Below, piece by piece: positions 6,348-12,297 of a DNA stretch of 12,297 nt (position 1 is the first letter of the stretch; every line of letters begins with the position of its first letter). Under the pieces are notes generated by a model. The model did not search any database. It was given only the letters and a program-made list of their open reading frames with translations, and was not told where the DNA came from. The translations under genes and the position numbers were made by a program. Source of the DNA: Spirochaetota bacterium (lineage in GTDB: Bacteria > Spirochaetota > UBA4802 > UBA5368); contig JAGODA010000071.1 of assembly GCA_017998475.1 (NCBI GenBank), positions 1 through 12,297 of the forward strand. The letters run 5' to 3'.

Positions 6348-6503
6348 CCTTTTCCGCAGTGGCTCGCGGTTTGCCCGCCCGCTTTCCTCTTTTTAATTGC
6401 TTTTTCCCGCGCATTCGGGTAGTACTGACCCTCGAAGAGGCCGTGAAGGCCTAATGCCGGTCTCCCGAGGCAATTAGAGGACTGACACCGGGGCGGGAAT
6501 GCT
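6348..6503 (+). promoter_or_regulatory. Intergenic leader with mutually exclusive hairpins before the SpoIIE-type gene
   Basis: 156 bp without a credible gene. AGGCC-gtgaa-GGCCT (6438-6452) and an 8-bp stem CTAATGCC/GGCAATTAG with one bulged A (6451-6477) share bases 6451-6452, so they compete at the base. CCTCG (6430-6434) can also pair with CGAGG (6466-6470). The hexamer ACTGAC occurs at both sides (6424-6429, 6481-6486). The region may be a 5' leader with switching structure, but I match it to no known riboswitch class. A GGGCGGGA stretch (6491-6498) before ATG 6504 is the likely ribosome site. No clear terminator for the anti-sigma gene is seen. Confidence 0.4.
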
Positions 6504-8648
6504 ATGATAACCATAAGTATCATCTCATCACTTGTCGCGTCGATTCTGCTGCCCTTTATGGCCCTGTTCGTCATGTACAAGGACTGGCGCGACCAGGTGC
6601 ACCGCTACTACGCTCTGCTAACCGTGTCCGGTTTCGGAATCCTGTTCACCATGTTCATCACTTATGCTTTCCCGGATTCCCCTTTTCTCACGGAAATCAA
6701 CCGGATAACGCAGGCCGCGACCGCCTTCACCTTCACCTCGCTGTTCGGCGTATCCCTTGTTTTTCCAAAGGGCGAAAGGCGGTTCCCGTTCAAATACAGC
6801 GTTTTGATCTTTTTCCCGACGATCATCATCAGTGTGATCGCGAACTTCACCGACTGGAACATCACCGCGGCCTACTTCAAGGAGGGAGTTCTGGTCAGGG
6901 ACTTTAATTTTTTCTACGTGTACTACGCGCTCGTGGTGCTGATATATCTTCTCCTCGGTACGGGCAACTTCATTATCAAGTATTTCAGGACGACGGTCAG
7001 GATTTACCGGCTCCAGATGCGCTTCGTGTTTATCGGCACTTCCATAGGAATCATGGGCGGGGCGGTCTGTTCAATCGTGCTTCCGCGCTTTTTCGGTTAC
7101 TCGGAGCTGTACGTTCTGGGGCCGTCGCTCGCGTCGTTTATCGCCTTCGGATCGCTCTTCTATTCAATTATTTCGTACAATGTTATGGATATCACCACGG
7201 CGGTGCACAAGACCGTCACCTATACGATAATCTCGATGGCTATTTTCGTTCCGATTTTCCTGGTGCTGGGCGCATGGGACTCGAACCTCTGGTCGGCGGG
7301 CGAGGCGCCGCTCTTCGTGGTGGCGGGGGTCGTGGTCATCATATTCATCCTCTTTTCCGTGTACGTGCAGCCGGCCATCGACCACGCGTTCAAGCGGAGA
7401 CAGTACGAGTTCGAGTCGATCATCGACAGTTTTGTCCGCGATGTGGGCGGATTGAGGGACTTCACGACCATCATTCAGCGCTCGGTGGACATCCTGCACG
7501 ATTCCCTTTTCCTGAAGAGCGCGTTTTTCATCCTGTTCAATAACGACTCGAAGCGTTACGAACTGGCGTACCAGAAGGGCTCCCAGGTGGCGGTGCCGCC
7601 GCTGGAGAGGGGATCGCCGGTCATCCGCTGGTTCCTGCGCAACCAGGAAGTGCTTTCCGCCGACAGGGTCTACACCGACGAGAAGAGCTTTGCGGAGATC
7701 AAGGGCGACTTCCTGGAGTTTTTCTCCGCAGGCACCGTCCGGATCGTCATCCCCATCTATCACGAACGCAGGGTGCTCGGGCTCCTCTGCCTGGGAGACA
7801 AGGATTCACTCGCCGCGTACAAGCCCGACGAAATCGAAAAACTCGACTTTTTCCGCTCGGAAAGCAACACGCACATCTCCAACGCGCTCATCTATGAGGA
7901 GTCGAAGCGTCAGCAGCTCATCGGCCGGACCATGGACCTGTCCTCGGACATACTCGCCAAGGCGGTGCCGCTCAAGCTCCCTAACCTTATCGGGATCAAG
8001 TTCGGCGCGTTCGTGGTGCCCCGGTACGGGGAGGGCATAGATTATTTCGACTTCATACGTCCGGGAAGCCACGGGGTGGGCGTGGTCGCGACCGACATCG
8101 CGGGCGTCGGAATCAACAGCGCGCTCTACTCGGTGGTCCTGCGCTCGGCCTTCCAGTCGTGCATCGAGGAGGCGCCGTCCGCGTATTCGGTGATCCAGAA
8201 GATGAACAACGCGGTGTACGAATACGGGTCCGGCGAGAGCGGTCTCATAACGGCCTATTATCTGTACTACGATCTCCGTTCGATGCGGCTCATCTACTCC
8301 AACGCGGGCTTCCCGCCGCTGGACCTCTACCGCATCGACAAGAACGATTTCGACGAGCTCGACACCGAGGGGATTCCCCTTGGATACGATCCCAAGGCGA
8401 GCTATGGAATGGGGCGCACCAACCTGCTCCGCGGCGATATCGGAATCGTCTATTCGAAGGCGCTGGTCACGTCGAAGAACCAGAAGGGTGAGGCCTTCGG
8501 CATCGGCAACCTCCGCGCGGTGATCAAGGAGCATCGCGCGGAGCGTCCCGAGGAGATCGCCGCCGCGATAAAGGACCGCTTTCTGTCCTTCCTGGGACTG
8601 GCGTCCCCGGAATCGGACATCGTGGCCATTCTCTTCAAGATAATCTGA
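6504..8648 (+). CDS. Multi-pass membrane protein with GAF and SpoIIE/PP2C-type phosphatase domains
   Basis: 714 residues. The N-terminal ~290 residues hold about eight or nine hydrophobic segments (near 4-24, 35-56, 68-88, 98-114, 136-157, 173-193, 202-224, 238-257, 268-289), like the 7TM sensor regions of some kinases and phosphatases. A GAF-like domain follows (about 315-465, with TVRIVIPIYHERRVLGLLCLGD). The C-terminal SpoIIE/PP2C domain (about 490-714) shows DYFDF (Asp513, Asp516), TDIAGVG (Asp531), SNAGFPPLDLY and SDIVAILF (Asp705). Family members dephosphorylate STAS antagonists using two metal ions. The usual (Y)TDG motif, which supplies a metal-binding Asp, is here YSKALVTSKN with Lys652 at that place, so activity may be reduced or altered. 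The STAS gene at 1778 is a plausible substrate but is not adjacent. It ends 25 bp before the convergent uvrC. Confidence 0.87.
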   Translation: MITISIISSLVASILLPFMALFVMYKDWRDQVHRYYALLTVSGFGILFTMFITYAFPDSPFLTEINRITQAATAFTFTSLFGVSLVFPKGERRFPFKYSVLIFFPTIIISVIANFTDWNITAAYFKEGVLVRDFNFFYVYYALVVLIYLLLGTGNFIIKYFRTTVRIYRLQMRFVFIGTSIGIMGGAVCSIVLPRFFGYSELYVLGPSLASFIAFGSLFYSIISYNVMDITTAVHKTVTYTIISMAIFVPIFLVLGAWDSNLWSAGEAPLFVVAGVVVIIFILFSVYVQPAIDHAFKRRQYEFESIIDSFVRDVGGLRDFTTIIQRSVDILHDSLFLKSAFFILFNNDSKRYELAYQKGSQVAVPPLERGSPVIRWFLRNQEVLSADRVYTDEKSFAEIKGDFLEFFSAGTVRIVIPIYHERRVLGLLCLGDKDSLAAYKPDEIEKLDFFRSESNTHISNALIYEESKRQQLIGRTMDLSSDILAKAVPLKLPNLIGIKFGAFVVPRYGEGIDYFDFIRPGSHGVGVVATDIAGVGINSALYSVVLRSAFQSCIEEAPSAYSVIQKMNNAVYEYGSGESGLITAYYLYYDLRSMRLIYSNAGFPPLDLYRIDKNDFDELDTEGIPLGYDPKASYGMGRTNLLRGDIGIVYSKALVTSKNQKGEAFGIGNLRAVIKEHRAERPEEIAAAIKDRFLSFLGLASPESDIVAILFKII

Positions 8649-8676
8649 GGCGGCCCGGCCGGAAACCGCCGGTTTA
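8649..8676 (+). terminator. Hairpin between convergent genes, possible terminator
   Basis: GGCGG (8649-8653) and CCGCC (8666-8670) can pair around a 12-base loop that itself contains CCGGCCGG, and GG-TTTATT follows. It begins at the stop of the phosphatase gene and runs into the uvrC stop. A second stem GCCGG-tttattcg-CCGGC (8668-8685) overlaps it. The stems are short, so this is a weak call. Confidence 0.35.
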
Positions 8677-10497
8677 TTCGCCGGCGCTTTCCGGGTGGAA
8701 ATGCCTGTGGACGACCCGGGCGGTTTTCGCCCCCAGGCCGGGTATGCGCGCGATCTCGTCCTCCGACATTTCCGGGATCTTCGCGGGTTCCGCCACGCTG
8801 CGCAACAGGAGCGACTTTTTCTTCGCGCCGATCCCGGGAATCCCGTCGACCGCCGAGGAGGTCATCTCCCGGTCGCGAAGGGTGCGATGATAGGTGATGG
8901 CGAACCTGTGCGCCTCGTCGCGGGCCGCCTGCAGTATCCTGAGCCCGACCGAGCTTTCAGCCAGGCGCAGGGGCGGCGTATGCGGATCGGTATAGACCTC
9001 CTCCAGGCGCTTGGCCAGGGACACTATCACCACCGGAGCCCCGAGCGCGTCGCGCGCCTCCATCGCCCGCGCCAGCTGTGTCGGTCCTCCGTCGACGACG
9101 ATGAGGTCCGGAAAGGGAATGTTCTCGTTGATGAGGTGCTGGAGCCGCCTGCCGACGACCTCGTGGATCATGCCCGGATCGTTGGCGCCCTCGTATCCCC
9201 TTATTTTGAACCGGCGATAGTTCTTCCTGTCCGGCACCCCGTCCCTGAACTCGACCATGGAGGCCACGGCGTGTTTACCCTGTATGTTCGATATGTCGAA
9301 ACAGTCTATCACCTCGGGAGGACCGGGAAGGCCGAGAAGATCGGACAGTTCGACGAGCCCTTTTTCCCTGTCGGCGAATTGCCGGTGCGCCTGGCGATCG
9401 GCAATGACAAGGTCGATGTTTTTCTGTACCATGCGGATTATGCCGCGTTCGTCGGCCGACCTGGGGGGCGAAATGACGGTCTTCCGCGAAGAAAGAGTCG
9501 CGAGGTACCCGCTCACGGTGGCACGGTCCGCCGGATCGGATGAAACCACGACACGCGGCGGGACTTCCGAGGTCCGGTAATATTCAACCAGGAACGTCTG
9601 GATGATCTCTCCCGGGGTCGAAAAGCGCGCGTTTTCGAATACGAATATCTTGCGCCCCACGAGCGCTCCCGCACGGAACTCGAAAAGCAGGACCACCGCC
9701 TCGTCTCCGTCGGTGGACAGTCCCACGAAGTCCTGATCGCCGCCGACCGGCGCCAGCACCTTCTGGTCTCCCGTTATCTTTCTGATGTCGGCGATCACGT
9801 CCCGCATGCGCGCCGCCTTCTCGTATTCCATGCGCGCGGCGTAGCCGTTCATGATGGAGGTGAGGTCGTCGATGACCGGGTCGGTGTTCCCCTCGAGGAA
9901 ACGCATTGCGTTACCAACGATCGCGCGGTATTCGTCCGCGGACATCGCCCCCCGGCAGATACCCTGACAGCGGTTGATCTGGTAATTGAGGCAGGAGCGC
10001 TCGTGCTCCTTGAGTGGAAGAGGACGGGCGCAGGTTTTCAACTTGAAGGCAGTGTTGATGGCGGTGATCATCTGTCGTGCGGCCCTCGCGTCGGTATAGG
10101 GGCCGAAGTAGCGGTTTCCGTCCTGCGCGAGCCGCCGGGTGAACACGAGCCGCGGATACTCCTCGTCGAGCTTCACCATTATGTACGGATAGCGCTTGTC
10201 GTCCTTCAGCCGGATATTGTATCGGGGCTTGTGTTTCTTGATAAGAGTGTTTTCGAGCAGAAGCGCCTCGACCTCGGAGTCGGTCATGATGTACTCGATA
10301 TCGGCGACGCTCCGTACCAGCACCCTGGTTTTGGCGTCCAGGTCGGATTTCTGAAAATACGACGAAACGCGCTTTCGAAGCGAACCCGCCTTGCCCACGT
10401 AGATGATCTCGCCCGCGGCGTCTTTCATCAGGTAGACGCCCGGTTGATGGGGGAATTGCGCGAGTTTAAGCTGGAGATCGTTCTCCGGTTGTTTCAT
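8674..10497 (-). CDS. uvrC: Excinuclease ABC subunit C
   Basis: UvrC makes both incisions in nucleotide excision repair with UvrAB. It has 607 residues, full length. The GIY-YIG nuclease is at about 18-96 (GVYLMKDAAGEIIYVGKAGSLRKR). Four cysteines, Cys156, Cys169, Cys177 and Cys181 (SCLNYQINRCQGIC), match the conserved cluster reported to bind iron-sulphur. The UVR domain that contacts UvrB is at about 205-241. The RNase H-like 5' nuclease has DCFDISNIQG with Asp401, VVDGG with Asp469, and DEAHRF with His530, matching the known D-D-H triad spacing. Two helix-hairpin-helix units lie at about 549-602 (GIPGIGAKKK, IPGLGAKTA). The start overlaps the end of the preceding minus-strand gene by 32 bp and has only a distant GGAAAC, so translational coupling is likely. 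No residue anomaly seen. Confidence 0.97.
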   Translation of the reverse strand: MKQPENDLQLKLAQFPHQPGVYLMKDAAGEIIYVGKAGSLRKRVSSYFQKSDLDAKTRVLVRSVADIEYIMTDSEVEALLLENTLIKKHKPRYNIRLKDDKRYPYIMVKLDEEYPRLVFTRRLAQDGNRYFGPYTDARAARQMITAINTAFKLKTCARPLPLKEHERSCLNYQINRCQGICRGAMSADEYRAIVGNAMRFLEGNTDPVIDDLTSIMNGYAARMEYEKAARMRDVIADIRKITGDQKVLAPVGGDQDFVGLSTDGDEAVVLLFEFRAGALVGRKIFVFENARFSTPGEIIQTFLVEYYRTSEVPPRVVVSSDPADRATVSGYLATLSSRKTVISPPRSADERGIIRMVQKNIDLVIADRQAHRQFADREKGLVELSDLLGLPGPPEVIDCFDISNIQGKHAVASMVEFRDGVPDRKNYRRFKIRGYEGANDPGMIHEVVGRRLQHLINENIPFPDLIVVDGGPTQLARAMEARDALGAPVVIVSLAKRLEEVYTDPHTPPLRLAESSVGLRILQAARDEAHRFAITYHRTLRDREMTSSAVDGIPGIGAKKKSLLLRSVAEPAKIPEMSEDEIARIPGLGAKTARVVHRHFHPESAGE

Positions 10498-11623
10498 CGC
10501 CGTACTGCAGTTTCCTTATCTTTTCGATGTATTGCTTCGTCAGCTCGTTGCCGGGATTGGCCTGGAGCGCCCGTTCGAACATGTCCATGGACTTCGCGTA
10601 GTCCCTTCTGCGCGCGTAGATGACACCCAGATTGAAATAACTTCCGAAGCCCTCCGGCTTGAGGAAGGTGAGGGTGGTGAAGAGCGCCGCCGCGTCATCC
10701 AGCCTGTTCTCCTTGAGAAGCGTCACCCCGAATTTGAATATATCACCGAGAGTGTCCTTGTTCTCCAGGTCGGCGAGGATTTTTTCCTTTTCCTCGAAGT
10801 TTTTTTCGCGCGCCTTCAGCTCGCGAAGCCCTCCCACCAGGCTGTTGAACGATGTGGCGAGCTCAACGAGCTCCTCGTCGGCGCCCGCGTTGAGGTTCAC
10901 GTCGAGCTCGCCGGCAGTCGCCTTCTTCATCGAGGAAGCGAGCCCGTCGATGAGCAGCGTGAAGTTGTGCATGAAGAGGTAGCTCACGCCGAACACCGCG
11001 AGCACGAGCGCGATTGCGAGGATGGCCACGATCTTTTTCATCCTGCTTATCTCGGCCGAATACCCGTCCAGCGCCGTCTGGAGGGCCGTCGCGGAAAACA
11101 GGAACTGGAGCACGACCTCCTTCTTCCCCAGCGTGAAGGGCACGTACGCGTTCTGCCAGTACACGCCTTTCGAGGACCGCACCAGCGGATCGACAGCCGG
11201 CTCGAACAGGCCCTTCTTGAGATACCCGGCCTCCCTGTCTTCTCGTACTACGGCGTCCTTCGCGATGCCGGTGTCGGCCGCGGGATTGAGGGTAATCGTT
11301 TCGGCGGCCCGGAAGTAGTTTTCGTCGGCCGTGCGGGTGAAAACGACGGCGCCCACGCAGTCGGTTTCCGCGCGGCAGAGTGACTTCAATTCGGCCGCCA
11401 GGGCGGAGCTCTTTGTCGCGCCGCGCCGGGACAGCGCGCGGGCGAGGGCCTCGGCTTTCTGGAGAAGCAGGCGCTCGTGGTTGTCGACGATGGTTTTCGT
11501 GATGATCGAGTGATTGCCCCGGAGCACCTGGTTGAAGGCCACCGCGAGGATGAGCACGAGCGCCGAAACGATCGACGCGATGACGATGACGAAACGCCTG
11601 GAAATGCCCGCGCGTGCTTTCAT
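10466..11623 (-). CDS. Membrane sensor-like protein: two TM segments, HAMP domain, coiled coil and TPRs, no output domain
   Basis: 385 residues. TM1 is at about 11-30, then an extracytoplasmic domain (31-197) of unrecognised fold with Cys83 and Cys89 that could form a disulphide, then TM2 at about 198-217. A HAMP linker follows (218-270, with DGLASSMKKATAGELDVNLN and DELVELATSFNSLVGGL). A charged coiled coil (266-290) leads to two TPR-like repeats (about 292-325 and 326-360, the second reading GSYFNLGVIYARRRDYAKSMDMFERALQANPGN). No kinase, methyl-accepting, cyclase or phosphatase domain is attached. It starts 4 bp (ATGA) inside the kinase gene with AGGAG eight bases upstream, and its 3' end overlaps uvrC by 32 bp. 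I infer that it passes a periplasmic signal to the kinase or to a protein held by the TPRs. The exact function is unknown. Confidence 0.82.
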   Translation of the reverse strand: MKARAGISRRFVIVIASIVSALVLILAVAFNQVLRGNHSIITKTIVDNHERLLLQKAEALARALSRRGATKSSALAAELKSLCRAETDCVGAVVFTRTADENYFRAAETITLNPAADTGIAKDAVVREDREAGYLKKGLFEPAVDPLVRSSKGVYWQNAYVPFTLGKKEVVLQFLFSATALQTALDGYSAEISRMKKIVAILAIALVLAVFGVSYLFMHNFTLLIDGLASSMKKATAGELDVNLNAGADEELVELATSFNSLVGGLRELKAREKNFEEKEKILADLENKDTLGDIFKFGVTLLKENRLDDAAALFTTLTFLKPEGFGSYFNLGVIYARRRDYAKSMDMFERALQANPGNELTKQYIEKIRKLQYGDETTGERSPA

Positions 11624-12297
11624 TTGCTGGTCTCCTGTGGTATCGTTACGCGGAACAGGCTTCCCCGTCCCTCGGCGCTCTCGGCCTCGATCGTCCCTCC
11701 GTGGAGCTCCACGAAACGCTTGCAGATGACGAGGCCCAGTCCCGTACCTCCCTCGCCGCGGGTCCCCTCGGAGCGGAAGAACGAGTATTTTTCGAATATG
11801 GTGTTCAGGGCGCCCGGAGGCATGCCCGTGCCGGTGTCCCGGATGGTGAGCATCACGGCGCCGCTGTCGGTTCGTTGGGTCGAAACATGGATCTCGCCGT
11901 TCTCAGTGAACTTGACCGCGTTGTTGATCAGGTTGTTGATGACCTGCAGCATCTTCATCCGGTCGATCATCGCCCGGGGATTCTCGAGCCCGTTGTGGAA
12001 ATGGATGGCGGTGTTCTTGTCGGAGGCGAGCAGTATGAAATTGTTGATGCTCGTATTCACCAGTTCGGCAATGTCCGTCTCTTCCCTGGAAAGCTGTATC
12101 ACGCCGGATTCTATCTTGGAGATGTCGAGGAGCTCGTTGACCAGGGAATAGAGGTTGTCCGCGATTTCGCGGATGATGAGCAGGTGACTGCGCTGTGTGT
12201 CGGTGAGATCGCCCTTTTTGAGCAGATAGTTGGCGTAGCCTCCTATGGACGAAAGCGGTGATCGGAGGTCGTGCGAGACCACGGTGAGGAACTCGTC
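11620..12297 (-). CDS. Sensor histidine kinase, C-terminal part (N-terminus beyond window)
   Basis: The frame is open to the last base of the window, so the gene continues to the right; 225 residues are visible, covering the transmitter only. The H-box reads EFLTVVSHDLRSPLSSIGGY with the phospho-accepting His9 of the visible part. The ATPase domain shows the N-box MLQVINNLINNAVKF (about 116-130), G1 DTGTGMP (154-160), an F-box-like IFEKYSFF and G2 GGTGLGLVICKRF. All residues expected for an active HisKA/HATPase kinase are present. The C-terminus ends right after the ATPase fold, with no receiver domain. A GTG at 12282 lies inside the H-box and cannot be the true start. It heads the visible operon with the HAMP-TPR gene and uvrC. 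Its own sensor region and its response regulator are not in view. Confidence 0.93.
   Translation of the reverse strand, partial: DEFLTVVSHDLRSPLSSIGGYANYLLKKGDLTDTQRSHLLIIREIADNLYSLVNELLDISKIESGVIQLSREETDIAELVNTSINNFILLASDKNTAIHFHNGLENPRAMIDRMKMLQVINNLINNAVKFTENGEIHVSTQRTDSGAVMLTIRDTGTGMPPGALNTIFEKYSFFRSEGTRGEGGTGLGLVICKRFVELHGGTIEAESAEGRGSLFRVTIPQETSK
11632..11636 (-). promoter_or_regulatory. Ribosome binding site for the HAMP-TPR gene
   Basis: On the minus strand AGGAG lies eight bases before the ATG at 11623, inside the last codons of the kinase gene. It supports this start and independent reinitiation at the ATGA overlap. Confidence 0.6.

Noticed and set aside
6454..6477. A 7-codon open frame (MPVSRGN) in the leader of the SpoIIE-type gene as a leader peptide
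   Set aside because: Too short to distinguish from chance and it has no run of regulatory codons; the bases are better explained by the stem they form.
6499..6507. Two-codon minimal ORF ATGCTATGA overlapping the start at 6504
   Set aside because: Chance overlap is likely; no evidence that it is translated or regulates initiation.
10532..11383. A 283-residue plus-strand open frame opposite the HAMP-TPR gene
   Set aside because: Composition is Glu/His/Arg-biased as in a shadow frame, and the opposite strand has clear TM, HAMP and TPR features.
1..12297. Search by eye for tRNA, rRNA, CRISPR arrays, insertion sequences and attachment sites
   Set aside because: No cloverleaf, rRNA-like stretch, spaced direct repeats, transposase or integrase was seen; nearly all sequence is accounted for by the listed genes.

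Overview
The window is about 12.3 kb of gene-dense, GC-rich DNA. By eye, G+C is roughly 60% or more nearly everywhere except the first ~110 bases, which are strongly AT-rich. The coding style suggests a diderm bacterium: there is a secreted beta-barrel-like protein and periplasmic sensor domains. A long RecJ with an inserted segment and a 7TM-GAF-SpoIIE phosphatase would fit a GC-rich uncultured spirochaete or a relative. That placement is inferred from protein style only and is of low to moderate confidence. I see no rRNA, tRNA, CRISPR array, insertion sequence or phage gene.

Layout, plus strand (3-8648): the 3' part of recJ, open at the left edge; a small STAS-domain anti-sigma-factor antagonist; ispF (isoprenoid biosynthesis); a 239-bp gap with a perfect 13-bp hairpin; a secreted protein with an SH3-like N-terminal segment and a beta-rich barrel-like C-terminus; a second GC-rich hairpin; tyrS; an ECF sigma factor and its translationally coupled zinc-finger anti-sigma factor; a 156-bp gap with potential RNA structure; and a large membrane protein with a GAF domain and a SpoIIE/PP2C-type domain. 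Minus strand (12297-8674): a histidine kinase cut by the right edge, a membrane protein with two TM segments, HAMP, coiled coil and TPRs, and uvrC. These three reading frames overlap each other (4 bp and 32 bp) and read as one operon. The two blocks converge, with 25 bp between the SpoIIE gene and uvrC.

How the genes relate: recJ and uvrC are DNA repair genes; ispF and tyrS are housekeeping. The rest is signalling. The STAS protein and the SpoIIE-type phosphatase are the two classes that act together in partner switching, but no RsbW/SpoIIAB-type kinase lies in the window. The ECF sigma/anti-sigma pair is a separate transmembrane stress module. The kinase/HAMP-TPR pair looks like a two-component input system with the sensor on its own polypeptide.

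The items most worth checking are: (1) the abrupt AT-rich to GC-rich switch inside recJ at about base 105-125, most simply an assembly chimera; (2) the loss of one metal-binding Asp in the SpoIIE domain (Lys652); (3) the long insertion in RecJ; (4) the HAMP-TPR protein without an output domain, in an operon with a kinase and uvrC. I do not see convincing evidence of an entirely new system.
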